Below, piece after piece: positions 46,856 to 63,987 of a stretch of DNA of 64,000 nt. Each line of letters opens with the position of its first letter. The first letter of the stretch is position 1. Source of the DNA: Novosphingobium rosa NBRC 15208 (GTDB lineage Bacteria; Pseudomonadota; Alphaproteobacteria; Sphingomonadales; Sphingomonadaceae); the NCBI RefSeq assembly GCF_001598555.1, contig NZ_BCZE01000028.1, positions 37,924 to 101,923 on the forward strand, read 5' to 3'. The notes beneath the pieces were generated by a model. That model made no database searches and was not told the DNA's origin. It worked only from the letters and a program-made list of their open reading frames with translations. Both the position numbers and the translations under genes were made by a program.

Positions 46856-47368
46856 TCAGGCAGCCTTGTCCGCATAGGCGGCGAACACGCGGGCCAGCTT
46901 GGCTGCCGGGGCAGTCGAAAGCTGGGCCAGCTTGGTCGCGGGCGCCTGGACGAGGCCGATGAGCTTGGCGCGCAGTTCGTCGAGCGAGGGCATCGTGGCA
47001 AGCGCCTTGACCCCGTCAACGTCCAGCACCACGCCGCCGATCACGCCGCCGACGATCTCGATCTTGTCGGTCGTCTTGGCGAAATCGACCACCACCTTGG
47101 CGGCGGCGACCGGATCAATCGACCACGACAGCGCGGTCGGACCCGTCAGGAAATCACCAATGCCTTCGCACGGGGTTTCCAGAGCGGCGATCTTGGCAAG
47201 ACGGTTCTTCGCAACCTTGTAGGTCGCGCCCGCATCGCGCATCTTCCCGCGCAGCACCGTGGACTGAGCCACGGTGAGGCCGAGGTTGCGGGTGACAACC
47301 ACCACGCCGACCTCGTTGAAGACCGCGTTGAGAGCGGCAACCGAATCGGCTTTCTGCGAACGATCCAT
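46856..47368 (-). CDS. rplJ: 50S ribosomal protein L10
   Basis: 170 residues starting [17 protein letters not shown], preceded by AAGGAG; the longer frame to 47530 is 5' leader. Contains the rRNA-binding domain ([30 protein letters not shown]) and a C-terminal helix that binds L7/L12 dimers. Together with L7/L12 it normally autoregulates its own mRNA through a leader structure, and a long leader is present here (47369-47650). Confidence 0.97.
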   Translation of the reverse strand: MDRSQKADSVAALNAVFNEVGVVVVTRNLGLTVAQSTVLRGKMRDAGATYKVAKNRLAKIAALETPCEGIGDFLTGPTALSWSIDPVAAAKVVVDFAKTTDKIEIVGGVIGGVVLDVDGVKALATMPSLDELRAKLIGLVQAPATKLAQLSTAPAAKLARVFAAYADKAA

Positions 47369-47650
47369 GCCATACTCCTTCACATGTGGCCGCATGAGGC
47401 ATGCCCCTTGCGACCGGCTACGTTGTCCCCGGGATGCACGCGTTGCCGCATGCCGGCCCGGAGGCGGTTGTTCCGTATGTCGACATGGGGAAGGAGTTGC
47501 GCGTCCTTGAAAGAAGCACGCCGGGCGCATGCCAGCAGTGCTGACAGGGCCGTGAAAATCTCTTTTCCCCGTCTAGGCTGGACGATTAAGCAGGGAACCT
47601 GCGCCAACTGTCTCGGACGGATGAAACCGGGTCGCCCCGGAATCGTGGAG
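47369..47650 (-). ncRNA. possible L10 leader of the rplJ-rplL mRNA
   Basis: About 280 nt of non-coding 5' region separate the candidate promoter from rplJ. It is GC-rich with several possible stems, including one pairing CCCGGG-containing segments near 47430-47460. In many bacteria this leader carries a kink-turn motif bound by L10-L12, but I cannot confirm the conserved motif by eye. The assignment rests on position and length only. No gene was seen in 47369-47826. Confidence 0.35.
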
Positions 47651-47652
47651 CG

Positions 47653-47681
47653 CCATTACGCGGCGCGGGGCAAGGAGTCAA
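47653..47681 (-). promoter_or_regulatory. candidate rplJ-rplL promoter
   Basis: On the minus strand TTGACT (47681-47676), a 17-nt spacer and TAATGG (47658-47653). The -35 is close to consensus with exact spacing, and the -10 is weak, as is often seen in alphaproteobacteria. It would start transcription about 280 nt before rplJ. Confidence 0.45.
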
Positions 47682-47826
47682 GCGGCGCTCGGTGCCGGCT
47701 GGGCCGTGTCTCGGCTCGTCGCAACACGGGGTTTGCAACATCACCTTGTTAACGGTTGCACAGCTATGACGGATCCCGGTTCGCAGAGGTCGGGGGGCCT
47801 CGCCAAAACAGGAATATCCGGGGATT

Positions 47827-48486
47827 ATGGCCGCACATGCCCGGGCGGAACAGCCGCCAATAAAAAATGTCCATGCTTTGCAAAGCCCTAGGCTGGGCAA
47901 GCTGCTCGATCGCCTGGAGCAGGTGGTGATTCTTGTGCTGTGGGTCGCCCTGCTGGAGCGGGTGATTCGCTCGACCAACCCTTACGCGCCGCTGCTGCTG
48001 GTGTCGGAAACGGCGGTGCTGCTGTTCGTGCTGATCCGCCGCCCGACCGAGGCCATCACCCGCAAGCCGGGCGACTGGCTGCTGGCGATCACCGCCACCG
48101 CCGCGCCGCTGCTGGTGGTGCCGGGTCAGGCGCTGCTGCCGCAGATCGTCTCGCTAGGGATCCTGCTGGTCATTCTGGGCAATGCCGGGCAGGCCGCCGC
48201 CAAGCTGGCGCTGCGCCGCAGCTTCGGCATCGCGCCCGCCAATCGCGGGGTAAAGGTCTCGGGCCCTTACGCGCTGGTGCGTCATCCGATGTATGCGGGC
48301 TATCTGCTGGTGCATATCGGCAATCTGCTGCTGTTCTTCTCGCCGCTGAATCTGGCGATCTACGCCATCGGCTGGACCGCCCAGATCCTGCGCCTGCAGG
48401 CCGAGGAAAAGCTGCTCTCGCAAGATGAAGCCTATCGCGCCTATCGCGAGAAGGTGCGCTTTCGGCTGATCCCCGGCGTTTTCTGA
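47827..48486 (+). CDS. isoprenylcysteine carboxyl methyltransferase (ICMT/PEMT)-like membrane protein
   Basis: 219 residues, about five membrane helices. The C-terminal half has VSGPYALVRHPMYAGYLLVH (about residue 143), the SAM-binding RHPxY motif, and QAEEKLLSQDEAYRAYREKV, both typical of the ICMT/PEMT-like methyltransferase family. The substrate in bacteria is generally unknown. It stands alone between divergent rplJL and a convergent gene, on the same strand as rpoBC but not contiguous with it. Confidence 0.83.
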   Translation: MAAHARAEQPPIKNVHALQSPRLGKLLDRLEQVVILVLWVALLERVIRSTNPYAPLLLVSETAVLLFVLIRRPTEAITRKPGDWLLAITATAAPLLVVPGQALLPQIVSLGILLVILGNAGQAAAKLALRRSFGIAPANRGVKVSGPYALVRHPMYAGYLLVHIGNLLLFFSPLNLAIYAIGWTAQILRLQAEEKLLSQDEAYRAYREKVRFRLIPGVF

Positions 48487-48513
48487 TCCCCCCTGCCAAT
48501 CCCGCATGACAAA

Positions 48514-48540
48514 GCGCCGGACGGTAAGACCATCCGGCGC
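48514..48540. terminator. hairpin between convergent genes
   Basis: GCGCCGGACGG and CCATCCGGCGC pair with one mismatch around a 5-nt loop. It lies 27 bp after the methyltransferase stop and 34 bp after the stop of the convergent gene. Weak T-run on either strand (AAA on the left gives TTT for the minus strand). Confidence 0.55.
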
Positions 48541-48574
48541 TTCGCGGTAGCTCCCTTGCAGGGAGAGTTATCGG

Positions 48575-49846
48575 TTACTTGACGGGATCGGCCTTCTGGG
48601 CCCCACCCTTGCCCGCAGCGTCCGCCGTGGGCTGCGTGGCCGCCAGCCCCGGCTTCATGCTGGGCTTGTAGGTGCGCCAGTCGAAGCGTTCGGTGGCCTT
48701 CTCGCGCAGCTCCTTCTCGCGGGCCTGCAGGATCAGGCGGGCGCGGCGCATGCGCGCACGCGGGGTGTGGAAGGGGTTGGCCTCATCGGGCTCGGCTTCC
48801 ATCATGCGCTGCAGCAGTTCGGCGCGTTCCTCACCGGTGGGCAGCGGCCCCTCGCGGAGCATCACGCCTTCAGGCGAGTCAGCACGCTTGCGGCGACTGA
48901 TCGGCTTGGCGAAGGCCTCGGCGGCAGGATCCAGAGCCGGAGTCCGGGCAGCCAGAGTCCTTGCATCGGCCTCGGCGACGGCATCGACCGGCACCGGCAC
49001 AGCCCTGGCAGGTTCAGCCACCGGCTGGGCGGCCACAGCTTCGACATAGCTCGGATCGACATAGGTGCGTTCCGTGGGGGTCACCACGACCTCGACCTCA
49101 TCGTCCTCATCCTCGCGGCGGCGGCGCGTCAGCGCGTAGCCGGCCAGACCGATCAGCAGGACGCCGCCAGCCACGCCGACCGGCCAATAGCGCTCCATAT
49201 CCGAGCTGTTTGTGGCGTTCGAGGGCGCGGGGGCCGCGGCAGGCGCCACAGCCGCACCATCGGCGGTGTGAAGACCCACGGGATCACGACGCGTCAGGCC
49301 GGAGTCCGTGGTCCCAGTGTCCGCAGGCTTGGCGGGCGCCTTGGCCACGCTCTGCGCGGTGGTGCGGGTTTCGGTCTGGGCGCGTTGAGCCGGTTCAGCC
49401 GGACGGGCCGCAGCATGGGCACGCGGGGCGGCCTGCCTGGCGGGAGCGGCGGCCGCGCTGTCGGCAGCGTCAGCGGCGCTCTGCGCCTGAGCGGGGGTGC
49501 TGTCAGGCACCGTCTGAACCACCGGGTTCGAGGTCATGGTCGGCGCCTGAGGGGCCGGTGCCGGGACGGCAGGGGCCGGCATTGCAGCCGGAGCCGTATC
49601 GGTGGTCGGCGGAGGCGCCGGGACCGGCGGGGCGGCGGGGGCCGGGGGCGGCGCGGGCACCTCGGGCTGCGGGGTGGTCGCGGCCTGAGGCGCGGGGGCC
49701 GTTGCAGCCGGGGCCGCAGCCGTCACGTCTGGGGGCTGGGCTTGCGCCGCCTGACCCTGGGCCATGGCGGGCGAGGTGGAAAGGAGCAGGCTGGCCGCCG
49801 CAAGGGCGGTGAGCGAGCTGAGCGAGCGGTCAAGTGCATGTGTCAT
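48575..49846 (-). CDS. Pro/Ala-rich envelope protein of unknown function
   Basis: 423 residues. A signal peptide (about residues 1-30, ending PAMAQ) is followed by a low-complexity Pro/Ala-rich region (about 31-210), one membrane helix (about 227-245), a basic stop-transfer (TRRRRED) and a cytoplasmic C-terminal part. That part has a conserved-looking helix-rich patch near 350-400 (ANPFHTPRARMRRARLILQA). No domain recognised. The topology suggests a periplasm-spanning linker protein. The start at 49846 is preferred because it gives a normal signal peptide. Lies divergent from rpoB across a 527-bp gap. Confidence 0.7.
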   Translation of the reverse strand: MTHALDRSLSSLTALAAASLLLSTSPAMAQGQAAQAQPPDVTAAAPAATAPAPQAATTPQPEVPAPPPAPAAPPVPAPPPTTDTAPAAMPAPAVPAPAPQAPTMTSNPVVQTVPDSTPAQAQSAADAADSAAAAPARQAAPRAHAAARPAEPAQRAQTETRTTAQSVAKAPAKPADTGTTDSGLTRRDPVGLHTADGAAVAPAAAPAPSNATNSSDMERYWPVGVAGGVLLIGLAGYALTRRRREDEDDEVEVVVTPTERTYVDPSYVEAVAAQPVAEPARAVPVPVDAVAEADARTLAARTPALDPAAEAFAKPISRRKRADSPEGVMLREGPLPTGEERAELLQRMMEAEPDEANPFHTPRARMRRARLILQAREKELREKATERFDWRTYKPSMKPGLAATQPTADAAGKGGAQKADPVK

Positions 49847-50373
49847 GATATGGAAAGTGACAGATTGGCACTTTGTGGCCCACACAATCGACCAGTCGAG
49901 CCGATTCAACGACGAGATGCCAAATATTTCATCATATTCATGAAGAACACCACCAATCTATACTTGAACTTTAACAGCGATGAATTACCAATTCATAAGC
50001 CGTTCATGCAGGCTTCGGGATTTGCTGCAAACATGTCACAGAGGCATGTCACAGCGTACCCCTGACGCCACACCATTCGCACCCGCCTTTTCCTTGACAG
50101 GGCAGCGACTCCATCCTACATGCCGCCGGTTCTTGCAGCTTCGAGCAAGATCGGTCCAGCGCGGGGATCGGTCACGGAAGGAAGCTCAAGGGTCGTGCCA
50201 TCTGACGCAACAGGCTGCGGGCCGGATCTTTCCATTCAAGAAAGCATCCAGCCACCCGTGGCCTTTTTTGCGTGATGGCGACCCTGAAAAAGTTCCGCGT
50301 AACACACGGTTTTTGAAAGAGGCGTGCCGCCCGCGTGGCCCGCCTCGGCAGAGCGAAAGAGGCAAGACCAGCA
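49847..50373. other. 527-bp intergenic region upstream of rpoB
   Basis: Divergent upstream region of the Pro/Ala-rich gene and rpoB. The left half (about 49910-50010) is clearly AT-rich against the window background. No open frame with coding character was found. It contains the candidate rpoB promoter listed separately, leaving an rpoB leader of about 245 nt. Confidence 0.7.
50094..50122 (+). promoter_or_regulatory. candidate rpoBC promoter
   Basis: TTGACA at 50094-50099, exact -35 consensus, a 17-nt spacer and TACATG at 50117-50122 as a weak -10. Placed about 250 bp upstream of the rpoB start. Inspection only. Confidence 0.45.
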
Positions 50374-54534
<4,161 letters not shown>

Positions 54535-54621
54535 GAGGGTCGGGCGGTTCTGAACGGAACCGCCCTCCCTTCGCCCGGAATTTGACGTCCAGCGCCCCTG
54601 ATGGGGCAAGGGAACGAAACT

Positions 54622-58902
<4,281 letters not shown>

Positions 58903-58928
58903 GCCTCATTCCTTCAAGGGTTGAGAAT

Positions 58929-58970
58929 AACCCCGCCAGAGCTTCGGTTCTGGCGGGGTTTTCTTTGTTT
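58929..58970 (+). terminator. intrinsic terminator of rpoBC
   Basis: A 14-bp stem AACCCCGCCAGAGC with GTTCTGGCGGGGTT (one weak pair) and a TTCG loop, followed by a T-rich tail, 26 bp after the rpoC stop. Confidence 0.92.
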
Positions 58971-58987
58971 TAAGGGAGTTGAAGAGA

Positions 58988-59230
58988 GAAGATGCGAGGG
59001 CCATCGCCCTCGCGCTCCCTTTACTGTCTACCTCAGCGCTTCGGGTTCGGCCTTGCGCATAGCTCGCCGCGCCGCAGGCAGGGTTTTCCGCGCGACATCA
59101 GTGTCAAATTGGGGATTTGATGGCCTGCGGCGCCATGCTGCGCAGGTGGAGAGACTGGGCGCACCGGTCGGGCGCCTCTGCCCTATCGTCGGGAGACGTA
59201 ACGGGGGTGCAGGGGGCGTAACGCCCCCTG
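58988..59230 (+). repeat. dispersed structured repeat, copy E
   Basis: Same orientation as copy A. The left hairpin GCGAGGGC-CATC-GCCCTCGC is identical to copy A, and the central GCGCCGCAGGC / GCCTGCGGCGC pair is kept. The right end has diverged: GCAGGGGGCGTAACGCCCCCTGC replaces the usual hairpin but keeps a strong stem of similar size (compensated change). It lies between the rpoC terminator and the rlmE stop, 3 bp from the latter, and takes up most of the gap 58903-59233. Confidence 0.9.
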
Positions 59231-59233
59231 CTT

Positions 59234-59920
59234 TCACTCTTCCCCGACTTCTTCTTCAACCCGCCCCTTGAACCCCTGAGCGATCACATACCACTCCGAG
59301 GAATCCTTGCGGCTCGCGGGCGGTTTGGCGTGCTTCACCGTGGTGAAGTGCTTCTTCAGCAGCGCCAAAAGCGTGGGATCGGTTCCACCCGCCAGCACCT
59401 TGGCCACGAAGCCCCCGCCCTTGGCGAGCTGCTGGATCGCGAAATCGGCAGCGGTTTCCACCAGGCCCATGGTGCGCAGATGGTCGGTCTGCTTGTGGCC
59501 CACGGTGTTGGCCGCCATGTCGGACAGCACCAGATCGGGCGCCCCGCCAAGGGCCTCCATCAGCGCGCCGGGGGCTTCGTCGGCCATGAAGTCCATCTCG
59601 AACAGCACGGCGCCCTCGATGGGGTCGGTGGGCAGCAGATCGATGCCCACAACGCCCGCCTGCGGGGAACGCTGGCGCACCACCTGAGTCCAGCCACCCG
59701 GCGCCACGCCAAGGTCCACCACCCGGCGCGAGCCCTTCACAAGGCCGAACTTGTCGTCCAGTTCCATCAGCTTGTAGGCGGCGCGGCTGCGATAGCCGTC
59801 GGCCTTGGCCTTTTTCACATAAGGGTCGTTCAGCTGGCGGGTCAGCCAGCGGGCGGAGGAGGCGGTGCGCTTTTTGGCGGTGCGCAGGCGCTCATTGGGG
59901 TCGCGGCCTGAACGGCTCAT
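59234..59920 (-). CDS. rlmE: 23S rRNA (uridine-2'-O-)-methyltransferase RlmE
   Basis: 228 residues from ATG 59920 (GGAG upstream). The SAM-binding motif is VVDLGVAPGGWTQV (about residue 68). The catalytic K-D-K-E tetrad is visible as AAYKLMELD, LSDMAANTVG, VAKVLAGG and SSEWYVI. Methylates U2552 of 23S rRNA during late 50S assembly. Slightly longer than E. coli RrmJ because of a basic N-terminal extension. Its start overlaps the stop of the Ppx/GppA gene (ATGA), so the two are co-transcribed. Confidence 0.95.
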   Translation of the reverse strand: MSRSGRDPNERLRTAKKRTASSARWLTRQLNDPYVKKAKADGYRSRAAYKLMELDDKFGLVKGSRRVVDLGVAPGGWTQVVRQRSPQAGVVGIDLLPTDPIEGAVLFEMDFMADEAPGALMEALGGAPDLVLSDMAANTVGHKQTDHLRTMGLVETAADFAIQQLAKGGGFVAKVLAGGTDPTLLALLKKHFTTVKHAKPPASRKDSSEWYVIAQGFKGRVEEEVGEE

Positions 59921-61338
59921 CGGCGTTTCTCCATAGTGCCCGGCATGGTGCTCTGAGCGTTGGCGGGCATTGTGTCGTCGGTGCCGATCAGGCTGCGCAG
60001 GATGCCCTCGCGGATGCCCCGGTCGGCCACGCCCAGATGGTGAGCGGGCCATAGTTCCAGAATCGATTCAAGGATGGCGCAGCCAGCCACCACCAGATCG
60101 GCGCGCTCGCGCCCGATGCAGGGCAGTTCACGGCGGCGCGCGAGGGCCATGGTGGAGAGGCGCGTGGTGATGCCATGCATGCTCTTGGCGGGCACGATCA
60201 CGCCATCCACCGCGCTGCGGTCATATTGCGGCAGGTCGAGGTGGACGCTGGCCAAAGTGGTGACGGTGCCGCTGGTGCCCAGCAGGCGCAACGGACCGCC
60301 GGGGCCGCTCTCGCGCGCGGCTTCGCGGAACGGGTCGATACGGCGGGCGAAATCGGCGAAGCTGTCGTCCACGCGGCCACGCATTTCGGCGTAGCGGTCG
60401 ATGCGGGCCTGCTCGTCCTGGCCTTCACCCACGCAGGTTTCCGTCAGCGAGACGACGCCCCAGGGCACGCTCACCCAGTCGCGGATGATCGGCGGGGCAT
60501 CGCTGCCGGGCACGGTTTCCACCAACACCAGTTCGGTCGAGCCGCCGCCGATGTCGAAGACCAGCGCCGGGCCGGGGCCGGGTTCGAGCAGGATATGGCA
60601 GCCCAGCACGGCGAGGCGCGCCTCTTCCCGCGCCGAGATGATGTCCAGCCGGATGCCGGTTTCGGCGCGCACGCGCTCGATAAAGGCCGGGCCGTTGCTG
60701 GCGCGGCGGCAGGCTTCCGTCGCCACCGAGCGCGCCAGATGCACGTTGCGGCGCTTCAGCTTCTCGGCGCAGACCCGCAAGGCATTCAGCGCCCGGTCCA
60801 TCGCCTGATCGGAGAGCCGCCCGGTCTGGGCCAGCCCCTCGCCCAGCCGCACCACGCGGCTGAAGGCGTCGACCACCACGAAGCTGTCGCCCGCCGGGCG
60901 CGCGATCAGCAGGCGACAGTTGTTGGTGCCCAGATCAATGGCGGCATAGGACTGGCGCGTGGAAGTGGGCCGGATCGGCGCCACCCGCGGCGGAGTTTGC
61001 CGCGAAGGCGCGGGCCTGCCGCCGTCGCGCCCGCTACCTTCACGGAAACTGTCCGCACGTCTGCGACTCCCACCCGGCGTTGTGCCGGGATCGGGCTGGC
61101 CTGCGCCGGACGGCGCCCTGTTCGCAGCGCCCGAAGGCGCTTTGTTATCGGCCGGGCCGGGGGCGGAGCGGGGCGCTTGAGGCGCGGCCACGCCGTCCGG
61201 ACGGCCACCGGCAGTGGCCCGGTTCGCGCCGGAAGGGGTGGATGCGCCGCTGGTCTTGCGCGCGTGCCGCTTGCGTTTACCCCCGTGCTTGCGAACCTTG
61301 TTGCGCTTTGCCGGCGGATGTTGGTCCGCCATAATCAT
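59917..61338 (-). CDS. Ppx/GppA-family phosphatase with basic N-terminal extension
   Basis: 473 residues from ATG 61338. A disordered, Lys/Arg/Pro/Ala-rich N-terminal region of about 130 residues precedes the Ppx/GppA fold. The fold has AAIDLGTNNCRLLIARP (phosphate-1), VATEACRRASN, VFDIGGGSTELVLVE (phosphate-2) and LGTSGTVTTLA. It hydrolyses polyphosphate or pppGpp; the two activities cannot be distinguished here. The extension may bind RNA or polyphosphate, which is inference from charge. The frame extends to a TTG at 61386, which is less likely as start. Confidence 0.88.
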   Translation of the reverse strand: MIMADQHPPAKRNKVRKHGGKRKRHARKTSGASTPSGANRATAGGRPDGVAAPQAPRSAPGPADNKAPSGAANRAPSGAGQPDPGTTPGGSRRRADSFREGSGRDGGRPAPSRQTPPRVAPIRPTSTRQSYAAIDLGTNNCRLLIARPAGDSFVVVDAFSRVVRLGEGLAQTGRLSDQAMDRALNALRVCAEKLKRRNVHLARSVATEACRRASNGPAFIERVRAETGIRLDIISAREEARLAVLGCHILLEPGPGPALVFDIGGGSTELVLVETVPGSDAPPIIRDWVSVPWGVVSLTETCVGEGQDEQARIDRYAEMRGRVDDSFADFARRIDPFREAARESGPGGPLRLLGTSGTVTTLASVHLDLPQYDRSAVDGVIVPAKSMHGITTRLSTMALARRRELPCIGRERADLVVAGCAILESILELWPAHHLGVADRGIREGILRSLIGTDDTMPANAQSTMPGTMEKRR

Positions 61339-61553
61339 CAAACTCAAAAACTGTGGGCCGCATATGATGCGGATAGATTGCAACAACCGTACCGCTCACA
61401 GAGCTTTGGGGCAAGCGGCGTTTGCGTCGGGCTGGAGGCCGCCATCCTTGACGAGGACTCCCCGCAGGGCGCATAAGAGAGCAAAGGGGGAACAGCGCCG
61501 CGTTACGCGCCTGCTTCTCGACCCGTAACGTAAAACAAGGCAAGCATCCGGCC

Positions 61554-63980
61554 ATGGCAACCAGGCCCTATTCCTCCAGCGGCGGTTCTCGCGGCGGCCC
61601 CAACTGGCGCATGATCCTGCGCCGCAGCGTGAAGCGCAGCGCCGAACTGCTGAGCGCCGGGCTGCTGGTGGCCGTGATGATCTTCACGGTGCTGGCGCTG
61701 CTGTCCTATCACCAGACCGACCCTTCGGCCTCCACGGCGGCGGCAGGGCCGGTGCTCAACTGGATGGGGCGGCCCGGGGCATGGGTGGCGGAGCGCGCGC
61801 TCTTCCTCTTCGGTCCGGCCTGCATCCTGCTGCTGCCGCTGCTGCTGGTCTTCGCCCGCCAGCTCTGGCGCATTGCCGAGGCCGATGCCGCCGAAGTGGA
61901 GGATGAGGATGCCGTGCCCGCGCATCACTGGGTGCGCCCCATCGCCGTGCTGGTGGTGGCCACGGGGCTGATTTGCTCGGCCCTGTCGCTGGCCTTTGCC
62001 GACAGCGCGACCAGCCTGCCTGCCTCGCCGGGCGGCGTGGCCGGACTGCTAGGCGCCGCTGCCGTGCATGGGCTGGCCGATTTGATCCCGGCTGCCGGGC
62101 GCGGCGTGTTCACCTTCATCTGCGGCGCGGTGGCGCTGCTGGTGGGCGCCGCTCTGGCCACGCAGGTCTTCGCCATCGACTGGCTCGACCTCATCACCAT
62201 CCCGCTGCGCCGCCGCGCCGCCGCGCGCGCCGGGCTTGAGGAAGACTTTGAGGACGACGCGGATGAGCCTGCCGCGCGCAAGGCCAAGGCCGCCACTGTC
62301 GCCAGCAGCCCGGTGAAGGCGGCTCCGCTGCCCGATCTGCCCTTCACCCCCGATGGCCCCGCGCCCGTGATCGCCCAGCGCCGCGCGCCGGACATCAGCG
62401 ACCCGGCCCGCGCGGTGAAGCAGGCGGAGTTCTCCAGCCTCTCGCGCCAGACCGATCTCTTCGATTCGGTGGCGCTGCCCGGTCTGGACTTGCTGGCCGA
62501 TCCGCCCGCCGATGCCGCCCAGCCGATCGACAAGCTGGCGCTGGAGCGCAACGCGCGCCTGCTCGAAACCGTGCTGGACGATTTCAATGTGAAGGGCGAG
62601 ATCACCGGCGTGCGCACCGGCCCGGTCGTCACCAGCTATGAGCTGGAGCCCGCGCCCGGCATCAAGGCCAGCCGCGTGATCGGCCTGGCCGACGACGTGG
62701 CCCGCAACATGAGCGCCATTTCCGCCCGCGTCTCGCCGATCCCGGGCCGCACCGTGATGGCCATCGAGCTGCCCAATGCCATCCGCCAGATGGTCAGCTT
62801 CAAGGAGATGATCGCCAGCGAGACCTTCGTGGCCAACAAGGGCCAGCTGCCCATCATCCTCGGCAAGGACATCGCCGGCGAGCCCATCGTGGCGGATCTG
62901 GCCACCATGCCTCACCTGCTGGTGGCGGGCACCACCGGTTCGGGCAAGTCGGTGGGGCTGAACTGCATTCTGCTCTCGCTGCTCTACCGCCTGACGCCTT
63001 CGCAATGCCGCCTGATCCTGGTCGATCCCAAGGTGCTGGAACTCAAGAGCTACGATGCCATCCCCCACCTGCTCAGCCCGGTGGTGACGGACCCGTCCAA
63101 GGCCGTGCGCGCCCTGAAATGGGCCGTGGAGGAAATGGAGCGCCGCTATCGCCAGATGAGCGAGATCAACGTGCGCAACATCGTCAACTTCAACGAGAAG
63201 GTGAAAAGCGCCGCCGCCAAGGGCAAGCCGCTGGGCCGCCGCATCTCCATCGGCTTCGATCCCGAGACCGGCGAGGAGCTGTTCGAGGACAAGCAGCTCG
63301 ATTATCAGGTGCTGCCGCTGATCGTGGTGATCGTCGACGAGCTGGCCGACCTGATGGTCACCGTCGGCAAGGAGATCGAAGTGCTGATCCAGCGTCTGGC
63401 GCAGAAATCACGCGCCGCCGGTATCCACCTCATCATGGCCACGCAGCGCCCCTCGGTCGATGTCATCACCGGCGTCATCAAGGCCAACCTGCCGACCCGC
63501 ATTTCGTTTGCGGTGACCAGCCGCATCGACTCGCGCACCATCCTTGGCGAGCAGGGTGCCGAGCAGCTGCTGGGCAAGGGCGATATGCTCTTCAAGCCCT
63601 CATCCGGGCCGATGCTGCGCGTCCACGGGCCCTTCGTGGCCGATGATGAGGTGGAGAAGGTCGCGGATCACTGGCGTCTGCAGGGCGCACCCGAATACGT
63701 GGATTCGGTGACGGAAGAACCCGAGGAAGGCTCCTTCGGCTTCGACGACCTCGACGCCACCGCCAGCGACAACCCCGAAGAGCGCAAGTACCGTCAGGCC
63801 TGCCAGATCGTGTTCGAGAGCCAGAAGGCCTCCACCAGCTGGCTGCAGCGGCAGATGGGCGTTGGCTACAACACCGCCGCCAAGTGGATCGAGCGGATGG
63901 AGAACGATGGCTTCGTCGGGCCTGCCAATCACGTTGGGCGGCGCGAGATCTACCGCGATAAGGATGGGCAGCCTTTGTAA
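61554..63980 (+). CDS. ftsK: DNA translocase FtsK
   Basis: 808 residues. Four N-terminal membrane helices (about 30-205), a charged linker, and the FtsK motor with Walker A GTTGSGKS at 459-466, Walker B LIVVIVDELADLM and the RAAGIHLIMATQRP segment. A C-terminal gamma winged helix (about 745-808, CQIVFESQKASTSWLQRQM) should read KOPS sites. Complete within the window. Clears chromosome ends from the septum and activates XerCD at dif. The linker is short compared with E. coli, as usual in alphaproteobacteria. The divergent 215-bp gap to the Ppx gene holds both promoters. Confidence 0.96.
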   Translation: MATRPYSSSGGSRGGPNWRMILRRSVKRSAELLSAGLLVAVMIFTVLALLSYHQTDPSASTAAAGPVLNWMGRPGAWVAERALFLFGPACILLLPLLLVFARQLWRIAEADAAEVEDEDAVPAHHWVRPIAVLVVATGLICSALSLAFADSATSLPASPGGVAGLLGAAAVHGLADLIPAAGRGVFTFICGAVALLVGAALATQVFAIDWLDLITIPLRRRAAARAGLEEDFEDDADEPAARKAKAATVASSPVKAAPLPDLPFTPDGPAPVIAQRRAPDISDPARAVKQAEFSSLSRQTDLFDSVALPGLDLLADPPADAAQPIDKLALERNARLLETVLDDFNVKGEITGVRTGPVVTSYELEPAPGIKASRVIGLADDVARNMSAISARVSPIPGRTVMAIELPNAIRQMVSFKEMIASETFVANKGQLPIILGKDIAGEPIVADLATMPHLLVAGTTGSGKSVGLNCILLSLLYRLTPSQCRLILVDPKVLELKSYDAIPHLLSPVVTDPSKAVRALKWAVEEMERRYRQMSEINVRNIVNFNEKVKSAAAKGKPLGRRISIGFDPETGEELFEDKQLDYQVLPLIVVIVDELADLMVTVGKEIEVLIQRLAQKSRAAGIHLIMATQRPSVDVITGVIKANLPTRISFAVTSRIDSRTILGEQGAEQLLGKGDMLFKPSSGPMLRVHGPFVADDEVEKVADHWRLQGAPEYVDSVTEEPEEGSFGFDDLDATASDNPEERKYRQACQIVFESQKASTSWLQRQMGVGYNTAAKWIERMENDGFVGPANHVGRREIYRDKDGQPL

Positions 63981-63987
63981 GGGGGGT

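Noticed and set aside
47369..47530. 54-residue N-terminal extension of L10
   Set aside because: L10 family proteins begin at MDRSQKA-type sequence and AAGGAG precedes that ATG; the extension is leader RNA.
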